DNA of 64,000 nucleotides from Porphyrobacter sp. SLTP (GCF_009905735.1 NZ_JAAALE010000012.1:44458-108457); one strand, 5' to 3'. Positions 26,008 through 34,937 are shown, numbered from the stretch's first letter. A program made the numbers and translations. Notes: generated from the letters alone by a model not told the origin.

Positions 26008-27822
26008 ATGGGTCAGACTACGCCTTTCGTGCTGCTGGACGATGCCCGCGCCGGGGAAAGTGCCGCCGACGCGCTGCTTTACGAAGCGCCGCGCGCGCTG
26101 TTTGTGGCGCATCGGCCGGATGAGGTGGATAGCGTACTGACCGCGGCGGAGGCTGCCCGCCTAGCGCAGGGCGGATCGCTGGCAGGCTATATCGCCTATG
26201 AAGCGGGCCTCGCGCTGGAGCCGAAGCTGGCAGGCCTCGCTGCCGCGCGCAGTGGAGCGGCTGGGCCGCTGGTGTGGCTCGGCCTATTCGATGCGCCGAC
26301 GCGGATTGCGGCAGGCGACGTGCCCGGCTGGCTCACCGCGCGGGCGGAAGGCACCGGCACGCTCGGCCCGATGGAGCCGCAGCTCTCTCCCGGCGGATAC
26401 GAGGCCGCGTTCCATGCCCTGCGCGAGGCGATCCACGCGGGCGACATCTATCAGGCGAACCTCACCTACCCGCTGGCTGGCTCTTTCCGCGGCGATCCGG
26501 TGGGAGTCTATGCCGCGCTGCGCGATGCGGCGGCGGCAGGCTATGGCGGGCTGATCTTCGACGGGTCGCACTGGCTGCTGAGCTTCTCGCCTGAACTGTT
26601 CGTCGCGCTCAATGGTGCGGAGGCGAAGGTGAAGCCGATGAAGGGCACGCGCCCGCGCAACCCCGAACCCGCGGCAGACGCGGCGCTGGCAGACGACCTC
26701 GCCACCTCGGTGAAGGACCGGGCCGAAAACCTGATGATCGTCGATCTGATGCGCAATGATCTGTCGCGCGTCGCCGAGGCGGGCAGCGTCCATGTCGATG
26801 CGCCTTTCGCGGTCGAGAGCTACCCGACGGTGCACCAGATGGTCTCGACCGTCCGCGCGCGGCTCAGCCCGGGCAAGGGCGCGATGGATCTGGTGCGGGC
26901 GCTGTTCCCCTGCGGCTCGATTACCGGCGCGCCCAAGATCCGGGCGATGGAACTGCTGGGCGCAGTCGAGCGCGATGTGCGCGGGCCCTATTGCGGGGCG
27001 ATCGGGCGGATCGATGCTGACGGGAATGCCGCCTTCAATGTCGCGATCCGCACGCTGCGCCTCGCCCCCATCGAAAACGGGCAAGGGTCAGCGGTGCTCG
27101 GCATCGGCTCGGCGATTGTGGCGGATAGTGAGGCGCTGTCCGAACGGCGCGAGTGCGAGGTCAAGGCAGGCTTCCTGCGCCGCGCGGCACCCGGCCTTGC
27201 CGCGCCGCAATGCGATCTGATCGAGACAATGCGGTTTGAACCGGAAAGCGGCATCGCCCTGCTCGAACTCCACCTTGCGCGGATGAAGGCGAGCGCCGCC
27301 ACGCTGAGTTTTGCCTTTGATCGCCACGCCCTGCGCAATCAGATTCAGGCGCTGTGCTTTGAACTCGACGCCCCGGCGCGGGTGCGGTTGCTGGTATCGC
27401 GCTCCGGGGCGAGCGCGCTCGAAACCGGTCCGCTGCCTGCGCCCTTGGGTGAGCCAGTGAAGGTTGCCGCGCTTCCCAATCCGCTCGATCCGTCGGACTG
27501 GCGGCTGATGCACAAGACCTCGGACCGCGGCTTCTACGAGGAGGCACTGGCGGCGGCCCGCAGCTTCGGCGCAGATGAGGCCCTGCTGGTGCGCGGGGAT
27601 GGCCGCGTCACCGAAGGCAGCTTTACTTGCGTTTTTGCTGAGGGGCCCGATGGCGTGCTGCTGACCCCGCCCGCCCACCTCGGCCTGCTCCCCGGCGTGC
27701 TGCGCGAACACCTGCTCAGCGAGGGCAAGGCGCGCGAGGCGGAGTTGACGCTGGACGATCTCGCCAGTGGCTTCTGGATCGGCAATGCCCTGCGCGGATT
27801 GATGCGGGCGGAGCTGGTCTGA
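26008..27822 (+). CDS. pabB: Aminodeoxychorismate synthase component I fused to 4-amino-4-deoxychorismate lyase
   Basis: A 604 aa fusion for 4-aminobenzoate synthesis in the folate pathway. The N-terminal chorismate-binding half (to about residue 400) shows the anthranilate-synthase-type motifs KPMKGTRPR, NLMIVDLMRNDLSRV and CGSITGAPKIRAMELL. The C-terminal part is a class IV aminotransferase-fold lyase (PabC) with MHKTSDRGFYEEAL, GRVTEGSF and GLLPGVLREHLL. Together they make pABA from chorismate when a glutaminase (PabA) supplies ammonia. ATG 26008 is chosen as it begins the conserved N-terminus; an ATG at 25906 would add 34 poorly conserved residues and overlap the divergent gene. Confidence 0.92.
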   Translation: MGQTTPFVLLDDARAGESAADALLYEAPRALFVAHRPDEVDSVLTAAEAARLAQGGSLAGYIAYEAGLALEPKLAGLAAARSGAAGPLVWLGLFDAPTRIAAGDVPGWLTARAEGTGTLGPMEPQLSPGGYEAAFHALREAIHAGDIYQANLTYPLAGSFRGDPVGVYAALRDAAAAGYGGLIFDGSHWLLSFSPELFVALNGAEAKVKPMKGTRPRNPEPAADAALADDLATSVKDRAENLMIVDLMRNDLSRVAEAGSVHVDAPFAVESYPTVHQMVSTVRARLSPGKGAMDLVRALFPCGSITGAPKIRAMELLGAVERDVRGPYCGAIGRIDADGNAAFNVAIRTLRLAPIENGQGSAVLGIGSAIVADSEALSERRECEVKAGFLRRAAPGLAAPQCDLIETMRFEPESGIALLELHLARMKASAATLSFAFDRHALRNQIQALCFELDAPARVRLLVSRSGASALETGPLPAPLGEPVKVAALPNPLDPSDWRLMHKTSDRGFYEEALAAARSFGADEALLVRGDGRVTEGSFTCVFAEGPDGVLLTPPAHLGLLPGVLREHLLSEGKAREAELTLDDLASGFWIGNALRGLMRAELV

Positions 27823-27879
27823 ACCGCGCCCGCTCAGGACAGGCTTAGACAAGCTTGGGGCGAGCGGTTAGTGGGGCCC

Positions 27880-28557
27880 ATGGCTGATATCAAAATCCTC
27901 TACGAAGACGGTGAAGCGCTGGTGATCGACAAGCCTTCAGGCATGTCGGTCGATCAACCGCGCAAGGGCGGAATTTGTCTGGAAGACCACCTTGAGCGGT
28001 TGAAGCTGGGCTTCCAGCGTCCGCCCGTCGCGGTGCACCGGCTCGACACCGATACGAGCGGCTGCCTGCTGCTCGCCCGCAATCCCAAGTCGCTCGCCCG
28101 GTTCAACAAGGCGTTCGAGGAGCGGCTGGTGGACAAGACCTACCTCGCGATCCTCGCCGGGCATCCGCAGGGGACGCAAGGGACGATCGAGCTTTCGCTG
28201 GCGAAGATCAGCTCGGCAGAGAAGGGCTGGCGGATGATCCCGGCCAAGAAGGGCAAGCCGGCGGTCTCGCACTGGGAGCTGGTGGACGAGCTTGGGCCGC
28301 ACAGCCTGATCCGCTTCCGCCCCGAAACCGGCCGCACCCACCAGCTGCGGGTCCACGCCTTGGCGGGCCTTGGCCTGCCGCTGCTGGGCGATCCGATCTA
28401 TGGCGCGGGCAATGCGCCGGGTGCCAAGCGCACCATGCTCCACGCCGAGAGCCTGACCGTCACCCGCCCCGGCAAGCCCGCGATCGAAGCCCGCGCTGCG
28501 CTGCCGAACGATTTCCTCGCTCTCGGGGCGAAGGATGGCGGGGCGACAGATGGATGA
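27880..28557 (+). CDS. RluA-family RNA pseudouridine synthase
   Basis: A 225 aa single-domain pseudouridine synthase. The catalytic aspartate is in HRLDTDTSG (Asp56), with the KPSGMSV motif near 19-24 and RPETGRTHQLRVH near 145-157, both typical of RluA/RluC/TruC. No S4 domain is present, so it is nearer to the short RluA type. The rRNA or tRNA target cannot be assigned. ATG 27880 is preferred to an in-frame GTG three codons earlier. The stop overlaps the start of the ArfB gene. Confidence 0.92.
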   Translation: MADIKILYEDGEALVIDKPSGMSVDQPRKGGICLEDHLERLKLGFQRPPVAVHRLDTDTSGCLLLARNPKSLARFNKAFEERLVDKTYLAILAGHPQGTQGTIELSLAKISSAEKGWRMIPAKKGKPAVSHWELVDELGPHSLIRFRPETGRTHQLRVHALAGLGLPLLGDPIYGAGNAPGAKRTMLHAESLTVTRPGKPAIEARAALPNDFLALGAKDGGATDG

Positions 28558-28978
28558 CGATTCGCCCGAACCGCTAAGCGCCCGGGCGATCCGGCTCGCC
28601 AGCGAGAGCTTTCTCGCAGGCTCCGGCCCTGGCGGGCAGAATGCAAACAAGGTCGCGACCGAAGTCGAACTGCGGGTCAACATCTACGCGCTGCGCCTGT
28701 CACCCCCGGTGTTCGCGCGGCTGCGGGCGCTGGCGGGCGCGAAGCTGGCGGGCAACGGCGATCTGATCATCAATTCCAAGGCCCACCGCACGCAGGAGGC
28801 CAACCGGCAGGACGCGCGCGCCAAGCTCGCGGCACTGCTGGAGGAGGCCCAGACGCAGCCCAAGCGCCGCGCCAAGACCCGCCTCAACCGGGTGGGCAAG
28901 ACGGAGCGGCTCAAGGTCAAGAAGGTGCGCGGCACAGTGAAGGCCAATCGCGGCAAGCCCAGCAGTTCGGACTGGTAA
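28550..28978 (+). CDS. arfB: Alternative ribosome-rescue factor ArfB (YaeJ-type peptidyl-tRNA hydrolase)
   Basis: A 142 aa class I release-factor-like protein. The GGQ loop GSGPGGQNANKVATEVELR is at residues 24-42, and the C-terminal tail is strongly basic (KRRAKTRLNRVGKTERLKVKKVRGTVKANRGK), as needed to enter the empty mRNA channel. It hydrolyses peptidyl-tRNA on stalled ribosomes. ATG 28550 overlaps the pseudouridine synthase stop by 8 bases; an ATG at 28535 is an alternative that adds 5 residues. rpmG follows, giving a translation-linked neighbourhood. Confidence 0.9.
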   Translation: MDDDSPEPLSARAIRLASESFLAGSGPGGQNANKVATEVELRVNIYALRLSPPVFARLRALAGAKLAGNGDLIINSKAHRTQEANRQDARAKLAALLEEAQTQPKRRAKTRLNRVGKTERLKVKKVRGTVKANRGKPSSSDW

Positions 28979-29131
28979 GCGCGCGCCCAACCCCGCCTTG
29001 ACTTTTCCCCGTGAATCGGCGAATGGCGCGCCCATGTGGCGGTGTGCCGGGCCTTCCGGGCGCGCCGCTATTTGCTTTTTTAGCCCTGCGTGACGCACTC
29101 GCCGGGCCGACCCAGTTGACAGGAACCCGCC

Positions 29132-29299
29132 ATGGCGAAGCCCACCACCGTCAAGATCCGCCTCGTCTCGAGCGAGGGCACCGGCTTCTTCTACGTGACC
29201 AAGAAGAACCCGCGCAACATCACCGAGAAGATGAGCTTCCGGAAGTATGATCCCGTGGCGCGCAAGCACGTTGAATTCAAGGAAGCCAAGATCAAGTAA
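29132..29299 (+). CDS. rpmG: 50S ribosomal protein L33
   Basis: A 55 aa protein, [20 protein letters not shown] at the start, then [14 protein letters not shown] and a [18 protein letters not shown] end. It is the zinc-free (no CxxC) L33 type usual in Alphaproteobacteria. The preceding 150 bases have a TTGACT hexamer (28998) but no convincing -10 element. The ATG follows AGGAACCCGCC. Confidence 0.96.
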   Translation: MAKPTTVKIRLVSSEGTGFFYVTKKNPRNITEKMSFRKYDPVARKHVEFKEAKIK

Positions 29300-29380
29300 G
29301 ATCTGGCTCCCGCGCTCGGCCTTAGGGCAGTGTGCGGTAATTCATCGACAGTTCAAGCCCGCGTCCTTAGGCGCATCGGC

Positions 29381-30061
29381 ATGACAACACCTATCGCTTC
29401 TCTTCGCACGCTCGTCATCGGCCTTGGGGCCGGTGCGCTGGCGCTTGGCCTTGCCCCCGCTGGCACGGCCCCGCTGACGGCTCCGGCGGCGGCGCAATCT
29501 GCGGCCCAGTCCGCCACCAACCTCGACAAGGTGGTCGGCGCGCTGCGTGGCATTTCAACCATGAAGGCCGACTTCACCCAGACCGACCGGCAGGGCGCGA
29601 CCCTGCGCGGCCAGATGACCCTGAAGCGCCCCGGCAAGATCCGCTTCGACTATGGCAAGGACGCCGATTTCCTCGTCATTTCGAACGGCAAGTCGCTTTA
29701 CGTGATCGATTACGAGGTCAATCAGGTCGAACGCTGGCCGATTGGCAACTCGCCGCTGGGCGCGCTGTTCGATCCTGATCGCGATGTGAAGAAGTTCGGC
29801 AAGATGGTGCCGACCAGCAATCCCAATGTGCTGAGCGTGGAAGTGCGCGATCCCAAGAAGCCCGAGTTCGGGATGATCACGCTGATCTTCACAAAGAACG
29901 CTTCGGCGCCCGGCGGTTTGCAGCTGACCCACTGGGTCGCGCTCGATGCGCAGAACAACCGCACCAAGGTGGTGCTATCGAACCAGCGTTACGGCGTGGC
30001 CGTCGCCGACAGCACGTTCACCTTCAAGGACCCGCGCCGCTCAACTCGTCGTCCGGGATGA
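29381..30061 (+). CDS. lolA: Outer-membrane lipoprotein carrier LolA
   Basis: A 226 aa periplasmic chaperone that takes lipoproteins from LolCDE to the outer membrane. A signal peptide covers residues 1-45 (ending in AAAQS), then LDKVVGALRGISTMKADFTQTDRQGATLRGQMTLKRPGKIRFDY and SNGKSLYVIDYEVNQVERWPIG, which match the LolA fold well. The gene is complete. ATG 29381 is chosen because it begins the hydrophobic signal; the frame extends 17 codons further upstream without conserved features. A structured region and strong terminator follow 90-210 bases after the stop. Confidence 0.92.
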   Translation: MTTPIASLRTLVIGLGAGALALGLAPAGTAPLTAPAAAQSAAQSATNLDKVVGALRGISTMKADFTQTDRQGATLRGQMTLKRPGKIRFDYGKDADFLVISNGKSLYVIDYEVNQVERWPIGNSPLGALFDPDRDVKKFGKMVPTSNPNVLSVEVRDPKKPEFGMITLIFTKNASAPGGLQLTHWVALDAQNNRTKVVLSNQRYGVAVADSTFTFKDPRRSTRRPG

Positions 30062-30149
30062 ACGGCGGTACGGCGAGCTGTTGTAAGAACGCGACAAAAT
30101 TCGCCGCGTGTTCATGTGAATGAAAGCCGCGACGGGCTAATCATTCTCA

Positions 30150-30274
30150 ACAAGGCGGCTCGAAGGGAGGTTTCCCCCCTGTTGCCCACCCTTCGGAATT
30201 GGGCCTGCCTTGTACAAGCGTGACGAACGCTCCATGGAACCCTCGACCCACCGCCCCCGGGTCGAGGGTTTTTT
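30150..30274 (+). ncRNA. Candidate small RNA or structured lolA 3' UTR
   Basis: Three stem-loops in a row: CGAAGGG (30161-30167) with CCCTTCG (30189-30195), AGCGT (30217-30221) with ACGCT (30227-30231), and a final 12-bp terminator stem. There is no convincing reading frame. It matches no RNA family that I can recognise by eye; 6S, SRP RNA and tmRNA signatures were looked for and not found. No promoter of clear strength was seen, so it may be processed from the lolA transcript. Confidence 0.4.
30238..30274 (+). terminator. Strong intrinsic terminator
   Basis: A 12-bp stem AACCCTCGACCC / GGGTCGAGGGTT with a 9-base loop runs into TTTT. It closes the lolA transcript or the candidate small RNA. 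Confidence 0.9.
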
Positions 30275-30418
30275 GGTGTCCCGGCGATTTATGCAGGCCT
30301 GCAAAGCGCTCCGCCCTGCGCTTCCGGTGCTCACGCACATTAAGTGCGCTCCGCTCCGGTTCTCGGTCGAATCCCTTTTCGGCGATGCCTAAATCACCGG
30401 GGCGCGTCCGCGCAAAAC
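30275..30418. other. Intergenic stretch without recognised features
   Basis: 144 bases between the terminator and the stop of the alkaline phosphatase gene. The stretch is GC-rich and contains repeated GCGCTCCG(C) words (around 30306 and 30347) but no gene, clear hairpin with T tract or promoter that I can support. Confidence 0.5.
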
Positions 30419-31894
30419 CTACTCCCAGCCCAGCGCCTTGCGGATGATTGCGTAGATCACGTTCTGCTCGATCACACCGCGCACGCGGCTTGCGCCGGGG
30501 CCGGTGGCGAACAGGGCGACGTCCTCGCCGCCGTGGGTCTCGCTGCCGAGCGGCACCAGCGCCTGCTGGCGGGCCTTGATCCCGGTTTCGGGCATCGGGC
30601 GGCCGTGATCGTGGTCCTCATCGTCAGCGTCATGCTTTTTGGCCAGCAACCCGCCCGGCCCATTGGCGTAGCCCAAGGTGGTGTAGGGCTTGCCATCCGC
30701 CGCCAGCAGGGGCGATGCGCCGTCCCCGCCATCCTCGCCATTGCCCTTCGGCGGCACCACCAGCCCGAGGATGTCGTTCCCGCGCTGCGGGTAGCCCGAA
30801 ATCGTGAAGACGTGGCTGTGATCAGCGGTGACCATGATCAGCGTTTCGGCCGGATCGGTGTTGTCGACCGCATATTGCACCGCGCGCGCGAACTCGACCG
30901 CCTCTTCCAGCGCATAGCCTGCCTGTCCGGCGTGGTGCGCGTGATCGATCCGCCCGCCTTCGACCATCAGGTAGAAACCATCGGGATCGGCCTTCAGCCG
31001 CGTGATCGCCTGTGCGGTCATGTCGGTCAGGGTAGGCTCCGGCGAATCCGCCTTCCGGTCGGCCATGAAGGTCAGGTGACCGGGATTGAACAAGCCGAGC
31101 ACCGGCTTGTCCATCGGCGCGGCGGCCAATTCGGCGGCGGTCTTGACGACGGTGCCGCCATTCCGTGCGGCCCACTGGTCGGGCAAATCGGCCCCGGCAT
31201 CAATCCGGCGGCCACTGCGCTCCTTGTCCTTGCCGTAGAACACCGCGGTGCCACCGCCGAGCGCGACGTCGAACTTCGCATCGGCGAGCTGCTGCGCAAT
31301 GTCCTTGCAACCCTGCCCCTGCTGGTCGGCGGGGATGTTGGTGTCGCTCTCCCAGTCACGATCCGCGCTGCGCGAATAGACGCTGGCCGGAGTCGCATGG
31401 GTCAGGCGCGTCGTGGTGACGATCCCGAGCGCGAGGCCGCGCTGTTTCACTTCCTCGCCCAGCAAGGGCAAGGGATGGGCGAGCGCGTCCTGGCACACGC
31501 CCTTTTCCGCCTCCGGCCCGATGCCGAGCACCCCGATGCGGGTCTTGGTCCCTGAATGCATCGCGGTCGCCGTGCCCGCGCTGTCCGGCACCTGCGCATT
31601 GGTGTTGTAGGTCTTGACCAGCGCCAGGTTATCGAACTTCTCGAAGCTGAGCCGGTTTTCCTCCCCCGTCTCGCCCCGCTTCTGCCCTTCGTAAATCCGC
31701 GCTGCGGTGATGGTGGAGATGCCCATGCCGTCTCCGATAAACAGGATCACGTTCTTCGCTTGCTTCGGCGTGGCGACCTCAGCCACCGGAGCGGGGCGTG
31801 CATCGCTCGCGCCGGTGGTGGTAATGGTGGTTACACACCCGCTCAAGGGCAGGGCTGCGGCCAGCAGAGCAATCATCGCGCGGGTCGTGGTCAT
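30419..31894 (-). CDS. Alkaline phosphatase, lipoprotein
   Basis: A 491 aa PhoA-superfamily phosphomonoesterase. The lipobox LSGC puts the mature N-terminus at Cys20, so it is predicted to be membrane-anchored. Zinc and magnesium ligands are in VILFIGDGMG (Asp55), the nucleophile is Ser105 in VPDSAGTATAM, and the C-terminal ligands are in EGGRIDHAHHAG and TADHSHVF plus ETHGGEDVA. A strong GAGGAGA site precedes the ATG. A His/Asp-rich insertion (AKKHDADDEDHDHGR) near residue 430 may bind metal. No Pho box was seen upstream, so phosphate control is not supported here. Confidence 0.92.
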   Translation of the reverse strand: MTTTRAMIALLAAALPLSGCVTTITTTGASDARPAPVAEVATPKQAKNVILFIGDGMGISTITAARIYEGQKRGETGEENRLSFEKFDNLALVKTYNTNAQVPDSAGTATAMHSGTKTRIGVLGIGPEAEKGVCQDALAHPLPLLGEEVKQRGLALGIVTTTRLTHATPASVYSRSADRDWESDTNIPADQQGQGCKDIAQQLADAKFDVALGGGTAVFYGKDKERSGRRIDAGADLPDQWAARNGGTVVKTAAELAAAPMDKPVLGLFNPGHLTFMADRKADSPEPTLTDMTAQAITRLKADPDGFYLMVEGGRIDHAHHAGQAGYALEEAVEFARAVQYAVDNTDPAETLIMVTADHSHVFTISGYPQRGNDILGLVVPPKGNGEDGGDGASPLLAADGKPYTTLGYANGPGGLLAKKHDADDEDHDHGRPMPETGIKARQQALVPLGSETHGGEDVALFATGPGASRVRGVIEQNVIYAIIRKALGWE

Positions 31895-32002
31895 CGGGGT
31901 TCTCCTCAGGCTGCCCGCTATCGGTTGGCGGTGGGACGGTAAAGCGCTGATCGCCATCCTAGTGGCTGGATTTTGGTGCCACCCATGCCTAAGTCCGCTG
32001 CC

Positions 32003-32791
32003 ATGCTGACTGTCGCCACCTGGAACATCAATTCCGCCCGCCTGCGCGTGGGCCTGATCGAAAAGCTGCTCACCGAGGCCGCGCCCGACATCCTGTGTCT
32101 GCAAGAGATCAAGTGCGAGAGCCATCTTTTCCCGGCCGAGGCATTGGCGGCGCTGGGGTACACCCATCAGGCGGTGAGCGGTCAGAAGGGCTACCACGGC
32201 GTCGCCACCATCAGCCGCGTGCCGATCCGCGAAGTCACCCGCCACGACTGGCAGGACAATGGCGAAGCGCGGCATATCGGGGTCGAGGTGCTGGGCAAGG
32301 ATCTGCTGATCGAGAACGTCTATGTTCCCGCTGGCGGCGATGTGCCGGACCGGGAGGTGAACCCGAAGTTCGGCCAGAAGCTCGATTTCCTCGGACGCAT
32401 GACGAAGTGGGCCGATCGGCTTGACCGCCCGACGCTGATCGTCGGCGATTTCAACATCGCCCCGCTCGAAAGCGATGTGTGGAGCCACAAGCAATTGCTC
32501 AAGGTTGTCAGCCACACGCCGATTGAGGTCGAGACGCTGGGGCGGTTTCAGGACGCGCACGGCTGGGTCGATCTCGGACGTCAGCATGTGCCCGCTCCGG
32601 CGCGCTATTACTCCTGGTGGAGCTATCGCAATCCGGGCTGGCAGGAGAACGACAAGGGGAGGCGGCTTGACCATATGTGGGCCTCGCCCGACGTCGCCAA
32701 GCAGGCGAGGTCGCACCGCGTGCTGGAGGATGCGCGCAGCTGGACGCAGCCGTCCGATCACGTGCCGCTGATCACGGAGTTCGACCTCTGA
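32003..32791 (+). CDS. xth: Exodeoxyribonuclease III
   Basis: A 262 aa EEP-fold AP endonuclease and 3'-5' exonuclease for base-excision repair. MLTVATWNINSARLR at the start, ILCLQEIKCES (metal Glu), VYVPAGGD, IVGDFNIAPLESDVW (Asp-Asn pair) and LDHMWASPD plus QPSDHVPLITEF (catalytic His) are all visible. ATG 32003 fits the family start; an ATG at 31985 adds 6 residues. The divergent alkaline phosphatase starts about 110 bases upstream. The stop lies 38 bases before the proposed ribA start and overlaps the ribA frame. Confidence 0.93.
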   Translation: MLTVATWNINSARLRVGLIEKLLTEAAPDILCLQEIKCESHLFPAEALAALGYTHQAVSGQKGYHGVATISRVPIREVTRHDWQDNGEARHIGVEVLGKDLLIENVYVPAGGDVPDREVNPKFGQKLDFLGRMTKWADRLDRPTLIVGDFNIAPLESDVWSHKQLLKVVSHTPIEVETLGRFQDAHGWVDLGRQHVPAPARYYSWWSYRNPGWQENDKGRRLDHMWASPDVAKQARSHRVLEDARSWTQPSDHVPLITEFDL

Positions 32792-32829
32792 GCGAGCCGC
32801 CCTCCCCGTCCCGCCGCGCGGCGCAGGCG

Positions 32830-33870
32830 GTGGACGCGCTGCGCCACGGCTGGCCGCTGGTGTTCGCGGGTGGGCCCCAAGGGCCGATAACGCTGCTGCC
32901 AGTCGAAACCGCCATTGCCCAAGGTGCCAGCGCGCCGCAGATGCTGATTTCCGCCGCCCGCGCTGCGACCCTGAAACTCGCCAACCAGCGCGAGGCCGCC
33001 GTGCCGCACGCGCCTGTGCTGATCGCGGGGGGCGAGGATTTCACCATGCGCGATGCCCTGCCGATTGCCGATCCGGCGCTTGATCTGGGCAATCCCCTGA
33101 AGGGCCCGTTCAAGGCGGTGACGCTCGATTGGGAAGAATCGGCCCGCGCCGCGCTGGAACTGGCGCGGATTGCGGGGATTCTCCCGGCTTTTCTGGTCGA
33201 CCCGGTGGACGCGGGCGAGGCGCAGCCGGTCGCTGTGTCCGATCTTGCCGCCTATTCGGCTGCGGGCGCCCTGCGCATCGTCACCCGCGCGCGTCTGCCG
33301 GTGTCGGCCTGCGAGGACGCCGAGATCGTCGCCTTCCGCTCGGCGGCCGACCTGCGCGAACATGTGGCGCTCGTCATCGGCAAGCAATCGGGCGACCGCC
33401 AGCCGCTGGTCCGGCTGCATTCCGAGTGCCTCACTGGCGACATCCTCGGCAGCCTCAAATGCGATTGCGGCCCGCAACTGGACGCCGCGCTGCACGCGAT
33501 GGCGCATGAGGCGCAGGACTCAGGCGGGTGGGGCGTGCTGCTTTATATGCGGCAGGAGGGGCGCGGAATCGGGCTCGTCAACAAACTGCGCGCCTACCGC
33601 TTGCAGGATCAGGGCTTCGACACGGTCGAGGCCAACCAGCGGCTTGGCCTGCCGGACGAGGCCCGCGATTTCCCGGTGGCGGCGCGGATGCTGGAACTGC
33701 TCGGCGCCCGCACGATTCGGCTGCTGACCAACAATCCAGCAAAGGTCACCGCGCTAGAAGCCGCCGGCATCACCGTGACTGAGCGCGTACCTCACCAGCT
33801 CCCCGAAAACCCGCACAACGCCCGCTATCTGGCGACCAAGCGCGACCGGTCAGGGCATTTGCTGCTTTAG
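32830..33870 (+). CDS. ribA: GTP cyclohydrolase II with N-terminal extension
   Basis: A protein of about 346 aa. The C-terminal 200 residues are GTP cyclohydrolase II, the first committed step of riboflavin synthesis. The zinc cysteines are in HSECLTGDILGSLKCDCGPQL, followed by MRQEGRGIGLVNKLRAYRLQDQGFDTVEAN and TNNPAKVTALEAAGI. The N-terminal 140 residues (VDALRHGWPLVFAGGPQGPITLLPVETA...) look like a decayed DHBP-synthase-type domain lacking its acidic catalytic residues. The start is uncertain: GTG 32830 is the first usable codon after the xth stop, while a CTG at 32788 overlapping it is possible. The stop overlaps the convergent beta-helix gene. Confidence 0.88.
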   Translation: MDALRHGWPLVFAGGPQGPITLLPVETAIAQGASAPQMLISAARAATLKLANQREAAVPHAPVLIAGGEDFTMRDALPIADPALDLGNPLKGPFKAVTLDWEESARAALELARIAGILPAFLVDPVDAGEAQPVAVSDLAAYSAAGALRIVTRARLPVSACEDAEIVAFRSAADLREHVALVIGKQSGDRQPLVRLHSECLTGDILGSLKCDCGPQLDAALHAMAHEAQDSGGWGVLLYMRQEGRGIGLVNKLRAYRLQDQGFDTVEANQRLGLPDEARDFPVAARMLELLGARTIRLLTNNPAKVTALEAAGITVTERVPHQLPENPHNARYLATKRDRSGHLLL

Positions 33871-34829
33871 CGCTGCTCGTACTGCTTGATCCCGGCGGCC
33901 AGTTTGTTGCCTTGCATGACGATTCGCGAGCCCGTCCAGTCGGCGAAGAAGGCGGTCTGGCGGGTCAGGCCGGGCACGAAGCGGGCTTCGTTGTTCACCA
34001 CCTGAAGCCCGTCCGAGGGGTGGAGCAGGTCTTCGGCTCCCAGCGCGATGAAGGTCGAGTAATTCTCCTTGTCGCGCCCCTGCACGAACCAGTTGTCGGC
34101 GATCCGGCCGACGCTGCCTGCGGGCAGATCGATCATGTAATTGGTGGTGCGCCCGTTGGCGTCGTCAAAGCTGTTGCCCTCGATCACGACCTCGGTGGCG
34201 CGCGCTTTCAGGTAATGGCCACCCGTGCCACGCTCAAACCGGCTTTCGCGCACAGTGAGCGAGCCGATATCGCCGATATAGAGCGAATGCGCGCAGCCCG
34301 CGTCGTTCTCGCAGGTGCCAAGCCCGGTGAAGGTCGAGCGGGTGATGTACACCCGGATCGATGGATCGGCGGCGCTCAGGATGCCCTGCTGGCTGTTCTC
34401 GAACCGGGCATAGGCAACATTCAGCGCGCCCGTCTCCAGCCGGATGCCCGCGCCGTTGCCGTCCTCGACATTGATGTTGCTGAAGGTCAGCCCGCGGATT
34501 TCGGCGCCCGTGCCGCGCAGCACCAGCGAGCCCTTGCCCTCACACGCGCGGCCCGCCAACGTGACGGTGCCGGGTTCGGCGGCTTCGTAGATGATCACGC
34601 CTTCTTCCTGCACCGCGCATTGGCGATAGGTGCCGGGCGCGATGCGGATCGTGGCGCGGGTGTTGCCGATGTCGTTCACCGCGTCCTGCAAGGTGCCATA
34701 GCTGCGCCCGGTTTCGACCACGGTGAAGGCACCGGGAACAGGCTGGGCGAGCAGCACGGCGGCAGGGAGCGCGGCAGTAGCAGCGGCAGCGACGAGCGCG
34801 GATAGCGCGAGGGATTGATTGCGGGTCAT
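33867..34829 (-). CDS. Exported right-handed parallel beta-helix protein
   Basis: A 320 aa protein with a signal peptide (MTRNQSLALSALVAAAATAALPAAVLLAQ). The mature part starts with YGTLQDAVNDIG...RIAPGTYRQCAVQEEG, a pectate-lyase-like beta-helix cap, followed by repeated rungs such as LVLRGTGAEIRGLTFSNINV and LTVRESRFERGTGGHYLKARATEVVIEGNSF. Beta-helix proteins include polysaccharide lyases and surface binding proteins; no lyase active-site residues could be identified, so the function is unknown. ATG 34829 is preferred to the one at 34850 because it begins the signal peptide. Confidence 0.8.
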   Translation of the reverse strand: MTRNQSLALSALVAAAATAALPAAVLLAQPVPGAFTVVETGRSYGTLQDAVNDIGNTRATIRIAPGTYRQCAVQEEGVIIYEAAEPGTVTLAGRACEGKGSLVLRGTGAEIRGLTFSNINVEDGNGAGIRLETGALNVAYARFENSQQGILSAADPSIRVYITRSTFTGLGTCENDAGCAHSLYIGDIGSLTVRESRFERGTGGHYLKARATEVVIEGNSFDDANGRTTNYMIDLPAGSVGRIADNWFVQGRDKENYSTFIALGAEDLLHPSDGLQVVNNEARFVPGLTRQTAFFADWTGSRIVMQGNKLAAGIKQYEQR

Positions 34830-34937
34830 GCGCGGCAGCCTAACCGACAATGGTTAAAGCACCATTTGCCGCTTGGCGTATCCCCCAAGGCTTGGCTAAA
34901 CCCCCGCCATAACGTCACCGACGAGAGGAACTACCCG

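Noticed and set aside
28998..29026. Promoter before rpmG (TTGACT...)
   Set aside because: At 16-18 bases the -10 candidates match at most two positions.
30150..30274. 6S RNA, SRP RNA or tmRNA
   Set aside because: No family-specific conserved sequence (such as the GGAAGGAAGC-type SRP loop) could be seen.
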